From Thaumasiovibrio subtropicus (GTDB taxonomy: Bacteria > Pseudomonadota > Gammaproteobacteria > Enterobacterales > Vibrionaceae): a stretch of DNA of 64,000 nt. Positions 8,032-15,044 of the stretch are shown in pieces (position 1 is the first letter of the stretch; the number at the start of each line of letters is the position of its first letter). Location of the stretch: the NCBI RefSeq assembly GCF_019703835.1, contig NZ_AP023054.1, positions 1,736,001 through 1,800,000 on the forward strand, in the 5' to 3' direction. The notes below the pieces were generated by a model. It did not search any database. It was not told the origin of the DNA and worked only from the letters and a program-made list of their open reading frames with translations. A program made the translations under genes and the position numbers.

Positions 8032-8417
8032 ATGTATTCACACCTTATTCTATATGTAAAAGATCAACAAAAAGCACTGAGTTTTATTCAAGAGTGTTTT
8101 GTACAAATCCGGTGTTAAACGTGCCGGGAATGACGGAATTTCATTTAAGTAACGAGTGTACCTTGGGATTGATGCCCTACAGCAGTATTCACCGCCTACT
8201 TGGAGAGGAAATCACAGCGCCAGAACTCGCCAATCAGAACCCATGTGCCGAGCTTTACATCGAAGTTGACAACCCTCACGAATATCACGGGAGAAGTCTT
8301 ATCAGTGGGGGAACAGAACTTAGTGGCATTAAAAAAAGAGATTGGGGTCATACAGTGGGCTATAGCAAAGATATCGATGGCCACATCATTGCTTTTGCAA
8401 AGGCTAGTGATGATTGA
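8032..8417 (+). pseudogene. VOC (glyoxalase/bleomycin-resistance fold) protein with a one-base frameshift
   Basis: ATG at 8032 follows the strong ribosome site AAAGGAAGGA. The first frame reads MYSHLILYVKDQQKALSF, a textbook VOC start. It breaks at the T-run 8082-8085. The other frame continues as FYSRVFCTNPVLNVPGMTEF with CTLGLMPYSSIHRLL, ELYIEVDNP and WGHTVGYSKDIDGHIIAFA, the rest of a small VOC protein ending at 8417. Restoring one T gives a continuous protein of about 128 residues. VOC proteins of this type bind metals or small electrophiles, but the substrate is unknown. The reading frame upstream of 8032 is not part of this gene. Confidence 0.75.
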
Positions 8418-8430
8418 TGCGCGAATTGTC

Positions 8431-8640
8431 ACGCTGAGAGTATCAAGAGCTGGCTAGATAGGGCGCGGGTGGGTTCAGGTGGTGAGAAGAGATCATCACA
8501 CGCGAAGCGACACACGGCACTAGACGAGACCTCAGTCTCGTTTAGCGCCGGTATCAAGTTGCATGTTGTCACAGCAATTTACATCCCATCACTAAATCAG
8601 ATTATGTAGGTTACATTCTTATCGATTATTCAGACACTTT
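8431..8640 (+). repeat. Structured cassette repeat, copy 3 (with long tail)
   Basis: Begins ACGCTGAGAGTATCAAGAGC 14 bases after the VOC stop and shares the core GGGCGCGGGTGGGTTCAGGT. The stem is 8516-8529 with 8536-8549 (one A/C mismatch and one G/T wobble). The tail (GTTGTCACAGCAATTTACAT ... ATTCTTATCGATTATTCA) also aligns with copy 4, so copies 3 and 4 are about 210 bases long. Confidence 0.8.
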
Positions 8641-8836
8641 ACGCTAAGTTAATCAATATGCCTTTCAAGTATGAGATAACAAGGGGTCGCCCATCAAGTT
8701 TGCTCTCTCACTATTGTTATTACTTTTCGTTGTGACTCGTTGCTTCAAAGCCTTTAAACAGTTCACGTCACCTTTGTTCCGTGATGTTCTACTTACAGGC
8801 AAACATGCAAATCATAAAGTTCAACCTATCAGAGTG

Positions 8837-9217
8837 ATGTTTTTGTTACTACTCCTCACAGTCACTTCAACAAACATAATGGCATCTGATCTCTATGGCT
8901 ATTACAGCAATGTAAATTCTAAACACGGAGAACCATCAGGTTATGAAGTGCTAATTCTTAACAATGGTCAATCTGACTTGAATAGTGTCTCAATTCTCTT
9001 TCAACTTTTCGAAGGATGGCCTAAGAAACCAGAGTTACTTGACTGTTTCGAATGCTCGCCAGATAACATTACTTTTGAATCGGAAGTGATGGGCAAATTT
9101 GAAGGTAAAGTCCAAAATGACACGTTAGTGGGTGAATTTGTTGAAATTGGTTACTCTCTCAATCTATCGAGATCAACGAGTTTTTGGCAACGAAGTATAT
9201 CAACCCAAGATAAATGA
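8837..9217 (+). CDS. Small exported hypothetical protein
   Basis: A 126-residue protein starting MFLLLLLTVTSTNIMASDLY: a hydrophobic signal peptide with a likely cleavage site after IMA. The mature part (GYEVLILNNGQSDLNSVSIL, then LFQLFEGWPKKPELLDCFEC) contains a CFEC pair that could bind metal or form a disulphide. The family is not recognised. A longer frame extends to 8714, but that would bury the signal peptide, so the ATG at 8837 is preferred although its ribosome site is weak. It lies between repeat copies 3 and 4 in the same orientation. Confidence 0.55.
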   Translation: MFLLLLLTVTSTNIMASDLYGYYSNVNSKHGEPSGYEVLILNNGQSDLNSVSILFQLFEGWPKKPELLDCFECSPDNITFESEVMGKFEGKVQNDTLVGEFVEIGYSLNLSRSTSFWQRSISTQDK

Positions 9218-9260
9218 GTGCACTATCAATGAAAACGGCAGATTAGGCTACCTTTCTACA

Positions 9261-9470
9261 GCGCGCACTAAGAGCGGGCGAGGTAGGGCGCGGGTAGGTT
9301 CAGGTGGTAAGAAAAGATCATCACACGCGAAGCAACACACGGCGCTAGACGAGACCTCTCTCTCGTTTAGCGCAGATATCAAGTCGTGTTTTGTCCCGGC
9401 AATTTGCATCTCATCACCAAATCAACTTCTGTGGGTTGCCTTCTTATCCATAATTCACGCATTATAAACA
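9261..9470 (+). repeat. Structured cassette repeat, copy 4 (with long tail)
   Basis: GGTAGGGCGCGGGTAGGTTC is the core. The stem 9341-9354 pairs with 9361-9374 (CTAGACGAGA against TCTCGTTTAG) around loop CCTCTC. Compared with copy 2, a C:G pair has become A:T in the stem, a compensatory change. The tail aligns with copy 3 to about 9470. Confidence 0.8.
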
Positions 9471-9540
9471 AGGTTAACGATACGATTTCCTAGGCTCAAA
9501 CCTCCTAAGAGTGAGTAGATATGTTTAGGATAGATATTGC

Positions 9541-9640
9541 TCTATCCAGCTGGAATACATAGTTCGCAGGATATGTGATTCTTTTCCACATAATATGACT
9601 CGCAAGATTATATGATTTAATGTAAGTTATTGTTTATAAG
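9541..9640 (+). repeat. Second repeat family, copy 1 (upstream of a cassette gene)
   Basis: CTATCCAGC ... GCAGGATATGTG, then CATAATATGACTCGCAAGAT and ATTGTTTA, matches 12204-12300 over about 100 bases. It holds a TATCCAGC/GCAGGATA inverted repeat. Both copies lie upstream of a plus-strand gene, so it may be a cassette-borne promoter or leader. Confidence 0.65.
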
Positions 9641-9654
9641 TAACTAAAGTCAGC

Positions 9655-9740
9655 AATCCCAAGTTAGGTATGCATGCTATGCGGAAGTAAACTTAGGGAA
9701 GTTATACGGAAATAATCCGTATCTAAAGCGTTATGCGCAA
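9655..9740 (+). other. Possible attC-like hairpin region
   Basis: A small perfect hairpin ATACGGA-aataa-TCCGTAT (9699-9717) is followed by AAAGCGTTATGCGC, which resembles the right end of an attC site. The left core is not clear. It directly precedes the gene at 9751. Confidence 0.35.
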
Positions 9741-9750
9741 AGGAAGTTGA

Positions 9751-10218
9751 ATGAAGATTTCAGATTTTAGAGAGATCCAAGAGAAAAGTTTCTATTTTGA
9801 TTTTTGAAATATGAGGTTGATATCATAATAGAGCTTGGAAATGATGAGTCATTACAAGGCTTTGAAAATATTCTAAAGAGTGTAATGTGTTGGGATTCGG
9901 AATTTTTAAATCGTTAGAGCCGATGCTTTTGCCTATTATGATGTAACTTTAGCCATGTATGGAGAAAAATATCCTGCTATCCAAATGAGCGAAGATATTT
10001 GGAAGTTTTTGCGGATTGGAACCATCACATTGTTTTCTCATGATGAGCAATACTACGCTATGGCAAACGGAAGCTGTGAATGGGAACAGGAGCATGGATT
10101 AGAGATCGATGTGAATGAATTTAACCAAGTTCTCTATGTTGGCTCATTTATTAGCAATGGATTTCATGAAAACCCGGAAAATCCTAGCACATATAATTAC
10201 GTAAAAAGTGGCGCATAA
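9751..10218 (+). pseudogene. Hypothetical cassette protein with two compensating frameshifts
   Basis: ATG at 9751 has a good ribosome site (AAAGGAAGTTGA). It reads MKISDFREIQEKSFYFDF and then stops after the T-run 9801-9805. In the -1 frame it continues KYEVDIIIELGNDESLQGFE up to SEFL, then returns to the first frame near 9918-9925 and runs ADAFAYYDVTLAMYGEKYPA, YAMANGSCEWEQEHGLEIDV to 10218. Joined, it is about 155 residues, an acidic protein resembling the immunity-like DUF families common in cassettes, but no family is claimed. As written only the 87-residue C-terminal part from 9955 is open. Confidence 0.6.
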
Positions 10219-10330
10219 CAAGACACTGCAACCAACTGCCAAAACTGTTATTTGTTTTGTAATAATTGTGTTTAAAGCGCAATGCGGTAGCCATTGTATT
10301 GCGTTGGCAGCGGCTTAAGCAGGCGTAAAG
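10216..10330 (+). other. attC-like integron recombination site
   Basis: The stop codon of the preceding gene opens TAACAAG. An imperfect long palindrome follows (CAACTGCC ... GCGTTGGCAGCGG, inner TGCGGTAGCCATTGTATTGC) and the site ends with CTTAAGCAGGCGTAAAG. The arrangement of a 7-base core at each end and an inverted repeat of about 100 bases overlapping a stop codon is that of attC. The right core departs from GTTRRRY, so it may be partly degraded. Confidence 0.6.
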
Positions 10331-10341
10331 TGTAAGAAGCA

Positions 10342-10671
10342 ATGAATCAAAGCAAGCGACTAGAAAAGTACTTCACCGACTTAGGATCTAAGGATCAACC
10401 TACACGAGATCTAGCAGCAGAGTATCTTGGTGATCTCCTTGAGGCTGAAGTTATAAGTTCTGTTAGATTACAAGAAATCATTGATCAGTTGGGCTCACGT
10501 CTAGAGTACGAGAAAAGTGATATCGTTCTAGAGAGCATATTAAATGCACTGTCACACTCAGTCTTTAGCCGCCATGATCTGCAGCTACCGAGTAAAGCTA
10601 TATGGTCTATACTTTCAAGGCTAAACGGTTGCGCATTCGAGCACGCCAAATATATCCTTGAAAACACTTAA
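10342..10671 (+). CDS. Small helical hypothetical protein (possible HEAT-like repeats)
   Basis: A 109-residue protein beginning MNQSKRLEKYFTDLGSKDQP. TRDLAAEYLGDLLEAEVI and SDIVLESILNALSHSVFSRH look like paired amphipathic helices of the HEAT type, but two repeats are too few for certainty. Proteins of this type occur as cassette-borne immunity or scaffold proteins; the function here is unknown. It lies between two attC-like sites (10216-10330 and 10669-10770), so gene plus site form a classic mobile cassette of about 450 bases. There is no signal peptide. Confidence 0.6.
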   Translation: MNQSKRLEKYFTDLGSKDQPTRDLAAEYLGDLLEAEVISSVRLQEIIDQLGSRLEYEKSDIVLESILNALSHSVFSRHDLQLPSKAIWSILSRLNGCAFEHAKYILENT

Positions 10672-10770
10672 CAATCACATTGAAGCCGACCTATTACACG
10701 CTTGCTGGGTGGGCGTGAGTCTTAAAAGAATAGCAAGCGTGTAATGGGCGTCTTATATGGACGTTATATG
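10669..10770 (+). other. attC-like integron recombination site
   Basis: Starts TAACAATCA at the stop codon of the preceding gene, continues GAAGCCGAC, and has a perfect 14-base inverted repeat: 10693-10706 (ATTACACGCTTGCT) pairs with 10732-10745. It ends GGGCGTCTTATATGGACGTT. This is the two-simple-site layout of attC, of a different lineage from the Vibrio type at 14468. Confidence 0.7.
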
Positions 10771-10788
10771 CTTTTGGAGTTTGGCAGC

Positions 10789-11337
10789 ATGGAAGAGTTC
10801 AAAAAATTTGTTGATATCACAAAGCTTGATGAAAAGCATCGATCGATTAGTCAACTTACTGGCTATATACCAGATCTCAAAATAATTCATGAGGATCTCT
10901 CAGAAGTTACCTTAAATGATGAAGTCCCAGAGGATATTAGAGGTCAATTTAATGTAGCGAAGAACATGGGGCTTTACTGCTACTTTTTCTACGCTCTTGC
11001 TCCAGAAATTCAGCTAAAAACTTATACAATTATCGAGTCAGCCTTACGACTAAAAGCAGAGCAAGTTGGTATTTGTGGAAAAAATAATCGACCACTAATG
11101 CTTAAAAAATTGCTAACTCTTGCTGTAGATAAAGGTTGGATTACTGATAGTGGCTTTCGACATATTGATAACCCAAGTTCAACTAATGAATGGTGCCGAA
11201 GCATGATCGATGTTATTTCTAGATTGCGTAACTCACAAGCACATGGCTCAACCTTATTAGTTCCAGACTTTTACCATCACATCTGTGTGTGTGCGGATTT
11301 TTTAAATCAGTTGTACCCTAAACAAGAACACATATAA
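10789..11337 (+). CDS. HEPN-like protein (candidate RNase or toxin domain)
   Basis: A 182-residue, mostly helical protein starting MEEFKKFVDITKLDEKHRSI; a longer frame from 10744 would start inside the attC site, so the ATG at 10789 is preferred. Near residue 145 it carries RLRNSQAHGS. This holds R-N-x3-H, the Rx4-6H signature of HEPN domains, on a C-terminal helix as expected. Upstream is IQLKTYTIIESALRLKAEQV. HEPN proteins are often metal-independent RNases in abortive infection and toxin systems, but many are inactive. No antitoxin-like partner directly adjoins it. The HEPN call is an inference from the motif and helical character. Confidence 0.5.
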   Translation: MEEFKKFVDITKLDEKHRSISQLTGYIPDLKIIHEDLSEVTLNDEVPEDIRGQFNVAKNMGLYCYFFYALAPEIQLKTYTIIESALRLKAEQVGICGKNNRPLMLKKLLTLAVDKGWITDSGFRHIDNPSSTNEWCRSMIDVISRLRNSQAHGSTLLVPDFYHHICVCADFLNQLYPKQEHI

Positions 11338-11385
11338 CAAATTGTTTAACAGCGATTCAAAACACATGCCATTTTCGCTAATCTC
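11335..11385 (+). other. Partial attC site (Vibrio type)
   Basis: TAACAAATTGTTTAACAGCG then ATTCAAAACACATGCCATTT matches the left end of the complete site at 14468 (TAACACACAATTTAAGAGTG ... GGCATTTTTGG), but the right half is missing and is replaced by the promoter region of the next gene. Confidence 0.5.
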
Positions 11386-11430
11386 TATAGCATGGCACAC
11401 TAGTTTTGCTTGCATTAACAAGGAGTCGTC

Positions 11431-12044
11431 ATGTTTTGGTTCTTGAGTTTAATCATCATCGCTCTCATCGTCGCATTGCTGATGCGCACACATAACCCCA
11501 GTACGATAGCCCTTAAAAAAACACCAACCATCAAACCAGTAAAGCACACACCAATAAAGCGCACACCTCAACCAAGTAACACAATCACCAATTTCAAAGA
11601 GGGTGTAAGCGCTGCGCCAAAGGAAGAAACATTTCATCCGTATAAACGAATCAATACATTAATGTCACCAGCAGAACGTTCTTTCTACGGTATACTACAA
11701 AAGTGGTAATGGAAGAGAAATACACGATCTTCAGCAAGGTGCGAATCGCAGACGTGCTTACTCCAGAGTCCACGCCGGATAAGAGTAAATGGCAACGAGC
11801 ATTCAATAGTATTTCTGCAAAGCACTTTGATTTCGTCATCTGCGACCGAGAGGAGTTGACCATAGTATGCGCCATCGAGTTAAACGACAAATCCCACAAC
11901 CGTAAAAACCGCAAAAAGCGCGATGAATTTGTTCGTGAAATCTGTAAAAACGCCGCGCTACCATTTGTCGAATTCCAAGTAAAACATAGCTATACAATGA
12001 GCAAAGTACATGAAAAACTCGCAGGCATACTCGTTCACCAGTGA
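11431..12044 (+). pseudogene. Membrane-anchored DUF2726 protein, one-base frameshift
   Basis: ATG at 11431 follows AAGGAGTCGTC. An N-terminal membrane helix (MFWFLSLIIIALIVALLM) and a basic proline-rich linker lead to LMSPAERSFYGILQKW, where the frame stops at 11709. The other frame, open from 11703, continues EEKYTIFSKVRIADVL, FDFVICDREELTIVCAIELN and DKSHNRKNRKKRDEF. These are the two halves of the DUF2726 family, whose D...ExN/K layout resembles PD-(D/E)XK nucleases. One A added to the run 11699-11702 restores a single protein of about 204 residues. As written it is split at the start of the DUF2726 domain. Confidence 0.75.
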
Positions 12045-12203
12045 AGTCTTGGTGTCTTAACTCTCTTTCTTTCATGACTCTAACAATATGCGCAATGTCT
12101 AATATTTTTCACTTCATGTATATGAAAACTTGCACTATAGGTAAAGTATGGAAAGCTATGCGTATTCTATACCTTTTGTCGGTTGTAGAGTGCAACATTG
12201 GTT

Positions 12204-12300
12204 TCTATCCAGCGGCAACACATAGATCGCTGGATATGTGGATATTTTCCGCATAGTATGACTCGCAAGATCATATGATCTGATGTAAATTATTGTTTAA
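12204..12300 (+). repeat. Second repeat family, copy 2 (upstream of a cassette gene)
   Basis: CTATCCAGCGGCAACACATA, GATCGCTGGATATGTG and AGTATGACTCGCAAGATCAT match the copy at 9541. TATCCAGC/GCTGGATA is a perfect 8-base inverted repeat here. It ends about 45 bases before the ATG at 12347. Confidence 0.65.
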
Positions 12301-12346
12301 TAATGACTAAAACTAACGAGTTCAAGACGCTGCCCAAGGAGGCTCA

Positions 12347-12786
12347 ATGGGATACGATCTTCACATTACTAGAAAATCTGAATGGTTTGATGAAGATGGC
12401 GATGAAATAACCCTCGATGAATGGTGTAATTTTGTTAAATCCTCTTCCGATATGAGATTGGACGGTTTTGCTGAAATAGAAACTCCGAACGGTACTCTTA
12501 GAGTGGAAAGCGAAGGGTTATCTGTTTGGACTGGATATTCCTGCCATGAAAAAGACGGGAATATGGCATGGTTTGATTATTTTGAGGGTAATATCAAAGT
12601 TAAGAATCCTGATGATGAAATTATCAAAAAATGTACAAAATAGCAGAGTCTTTAAGTGCAAAAGTTCAGGGCGAAGAATGCGAGATATACGGAGAGGATG
12701 GTCGGTCTAATTGGCAGGAACTAAAAGCAGAAGGCGAAACTATGCGTCAAGCATCACTTAAAAAATGGTGGCAATTTTGGCGATAG
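12347..12786 (+). pseudogene. Hypothetical cassette protein, one-base frameshift at an A6 run
   Basis: ATG at 12347 follows AAGGAGGCTCA, a strong ribosome site. The first frame reads MGYDLHITRKSEWFDEDGDE, then LDGFAEIETPNGTLRV, and is lost after EIIKK at the A-run 12626-12631, stopping at 12643. The -1 frame from 12631 continues MYKIAESLSAKVQGEECEIY, GEDGRSNWQELKAEGE and KKWWQFWR to 12786. One extra A gives a smooth protein of about 146 residues. The AAAAAAT context would also allow ribosomal slippage, which is untested. No function is assigned. It is followed directly by an attC site. Confidence 0.65.
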
Positions 12787-12789
12787 CAA

Positions 12790-12885
12790 CTAACAAGTCA
12801 AAGCACGCGGTCTCGGCAAAGCTGTCACCTTTTTTGTTCCAAAAAATTCGCCATCTTCACCAAGCCGGTGTTTGAGGCGTTAGCT
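12790..12885 (+). other. attC integron recombination site
   Basis: TAACAAGTCAAAGCACGCGG at the left and CCGGTGTTTGAGGCGTTAGC at the right. The right core GTTAGCT has the GTTRRRY form. The AAAGC/GCCG arms and ACCTTTTTTGTTCCAAAAAA inner palindrome complete the structure. It separates the cassette at 12347 from the Mrr-like gene. Confidence 0.75.
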
Positions 12886-12918
12886 GTTTCGGCAAAGTAT
12901 GAGTATTGAAGGTGATTA

Positions 12919-13719
12919 ATGCGTCAAGAAAATTGGTTTATCTTTCAAGAGGAAATATGCGAACACTTCAACGCTATTGGAGCAGAAGCTGAAACAAATG
13001 TCAGCTTAACTGGTGTCAGGACAAGCCATGATGTTGATGTATTTGTAAAAACTAAATTTTTGGGCATCGACCTAAAATGGATTGTTGAAGCAAAGCACTG
13101 GAAACGTAAGATAAACAAAGGTCACGTATTAGCTCTTCGCAGCATTTCAGAAGATCTAGGGGTAGACAAAGCATTTATTGTTTCTAGCAGTGGATTTCAA
13201 TCTGGAGCAATTGAGGCTGCGAAGAATACCAACATTAAGCTCTTAACACTTGACGAACTCAAAGAGGAAACTAAAGGTTTTATCGAATCTGAAATACTTA
13301 AAACCTATGAAGCCCGCTTGGACTTACTGGAAAATAGATATTGGTCTCACTCGAAAGAAATTCGAATTAAATATGGGCTTCGACATCACCTAATGGACTT
13401 TCAGCTCAAATTTACGGGACAAATGTTATTGGGTGTTGCGAGAAAAGCACTAATGGCTGCAACTGTACGGAAATATCCAATTATTCTAGACACGATGCAT
13501 GAAGAGCATCAAGGGGAAATGCAGGCTGACAACTTTCAGCAACTACAAAACTGGTTCAATCTCAATTTTAATCATTTTGAAAGTAAGTTGCTTGCAGCTG
13601 AATGGGAAATGCACCAAAACGGAGAGTACAACCCAGACTGTATTCTATATACGAGTGATGATGTAACTCCTTCTAAGGTTATGGCAAAAGGTATATACAT
13701 GACTGAAGGAAACGGCTAA
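12919..13719 (+). CDS. Mrr-like restriction endonuclease-fold protein
   Basis: A 266-residue protein. Residues 1-115 have the Mrr-type PD-(D/E)XK core: TGVRTSHDVDVFVKTKFLG (acidic D), then WIVEAKHWKRKINKGHVLAL with the catalytic E-x-K, then DKAFIVSSSGFQSGAIEAAK. The last segment is characteristic of Mrr_cat (PF04471) and related DNA nucleases that act on modified or foreign DNA. The C-terminal 140 residues, from about EILKTYEARLDLLENRYWSH, are helical and unrecognised. There is no methylase or helicase partner nearby. It is carried as a cassette between attC sites at 12790 and 13717. Catalytic residues look intact. Confidence 0.7.
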   Translation: MRQENWFIFQEEICEHFNAIGAEAETNVSLTGVRTSHDVDVFVKTKFLGIDLKWIVEAKHWKRKINKGHVLALRSISEDLGVDKAFIVSSSGFQSGAIEAAKNTNIKLLTLDELKEETKGFIESEILKTYEARLDLLENRYWSHSKEIRIKYGLRHHLMDFQLKFTGQMLLGVARKALMAATVRKYPIILDTMHEEHQGEMQADNFQQLQNWFNLNFNHFESKLLAAEWEMHQNGEYNPDCILYTSDDVTPSKVMAKGIYMTEGNG

Positions 13720-13786
13720 CAAACAATTTAACGTGGTTAAGTTAAACTCTGTGGTCGCGTGCTTCACACCTTAATTGGGTATTATG
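13717..13786 (+). other. Shortened attC site (Vibrio type)
   Basis: TAACAAACAATTTAACGTGG and then GGTCGCGTGCTTCACACCTT plus AATTGGGTATTA match the two ends of the complete site at 14468, with the middle deleted. The right core is GGGTATTA instead of GGGCGTTA, so it is probably inactive. Confidence 0.6.
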
Positions 13787-13802
13787 AACTTATAAGGTAA
13801 AA

Positions 13803-14470
13803 ATGAACTTAGCAAGCATTAATGGAATGGACCAATATAATTATTTGGTAGGAAAAACCTCGAACAACTCACTATTCAAGATTTGAATGTAATTCATTTG
13901 CAGTATCAGGATGAATTTGTTTCGATAAACGGACGTTATTTAACGTCGTGCTTACATGACTTAACTCAAACATTATCCGCTTCATTTATCAATAAGCGTA
14001 CCGCTCAATATGTTCCCTTAATGACTTCATTTGCCATTCTAGATCAAATTGGTAGCTTGTATCATATTCAAGATAATAACCCAAGGGCGACAAATGGTAT
14101 AAAGAGGGCATTGCAATCTTTCACAACGATGACTGCTGATGAAATAGAAGATTTGGTCACTCTTCGTCATGGATTATTCCATGATGGCAGTCTGACAAGC
14201 CGAAATCAAAATACAGGTACTGATGTAATATTCCGGATGAAAACGGATACTAACGTTGTTATACAAAGGCCAACCGTACCTTGGAATGGCATATATGACG
14301 ATGACTTAACTAACCATGTTACTCTAATAAACCTAAAGGCGTTTCAAACTCTGGTGCTTGCTGTTCTCGATAGCTGTTTAAGTGAGCTAGAACAAGGGCG
14401 ACTGCAGTGTACAATTTCAGATTGCCGAGAGTTTTATTATAAATTTCTCTTTTCTCGATCACGCTCATAA
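13803..14470 (+). pseudogene. HEPN-like protein, one-base frameshift near the N-terminus
   Basis: ATG at 13803 has a ribosome site TAAGG four bases upstream and reads MNLASINGMDQYNYLVGK. At the A-run 13853-13857 the frame is lost. With one A added it continues NLEQLTIQDLNVIHLQYQDE and YLTSCLHDLTQTLSASFINK to 14470, about 222 residues. As written only the part from a TTG at 13883 is open. Near residue 120 the motif RHGLFHDG gives R-H-x3-H, the Rx4-6H signature of HEPN proteins, on a helix following TADEIEDLVTL. Whether it is an RNase, and whether it is functional, cannot be told. Confidence 0.55.
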
Positions 14471-14588
14471 CACACAATTTAAGAGTGATTAAGCACACTT
14501 GGCATTTTTGGTTTGGGTCGAGTTCAGTGTTTATGGCGGTCAAATTCAGTTTTGTGTCGCATGCTTCACACCTTGATTGGGCGTTACC
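14468..14588 (+). other. Complete Vibrio-type attC site (VPR-like)
   Basis: TAACACACAATTTAAGAGTG at the left, TTGGCATTTTTGGTTTGGGT and TTCAGTGTTTATGGCGGTCA in the middle, and CTTCACACCTTGATTGGGCG then TTAC at the right. This is the repeat that separates cassettes in V. parahaemolyticus and V. vulnificus superintegrons, recognised from memory. It overlaps the stop codon of the preceding gene. Confidence 0.8.
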
Positions 14589-15044
14589 ACATAAAACAGA
14601 AGCAGCTGGTTAATAAGAGGTAAGTATAACCTGTCACAGAGTCACTCAGACACGTTAGAGTGGCTCCTGCTGCGAAGATGAGATACACCAACGTCATTCA
14701 AACCCGCAGTGTGACAGCATCGAAAAATGAAACGACGATGAAGCGCGCTTTTTCAGTTAACATCCTGAGTAGGGTGTTAACGCGTCGCTACTATGAGAAA
14801 AATTGAAAACTATAATTGCAATAACCAATAATATATTTATCATTTAAAGTGATACATTAAAAACAAATCTATTTGTGAGCAATATTACTAAATGTTGAAA
14901 CTCTTGTGTAATTACGTCAATCACGTCAAAATCAAGTAATTAAATGTTATTTTATTGAAGTTTAAAATATATTGACATGACAATTGTTGTGCCAGTTAAA
15001 TTATATATTTCCAATTGATTTAATAATTTAAATAGTGAGGTTAG
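14589..15044. other. Non-coding junction between the cassette array and the prophage
   Basis: About 455 bases with no gene. The left part has GC-richer DNA including CATCCTGAGTAGGGTGTTAAC; the right part from about 14800 is extremely AT-rich and lies just downstream of zot. No XerC arm was found here on either strand, although a dif-integrated phage should leave one at its left end. The AT-rich part could contain phage intergenic or origin sequence. Confidence 0.5.

Noticed and set aside
9801..13857. Programmed ribosomal frameshifting at the six A/T runs
   Set aside because: Only the AAAAAAT at 12626 resembles a known slippery context; no stimulatory hairpins were evident and unrelated genes are affected, so decay or sequencing error is more likely.
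4000..14600. CRISPR array or retron-type system in the repeat-rich accessory region
   Set aside because: The repeats are long, irregularly spaced and separated by genes; no reverse transcriptase or cas gene was seen.
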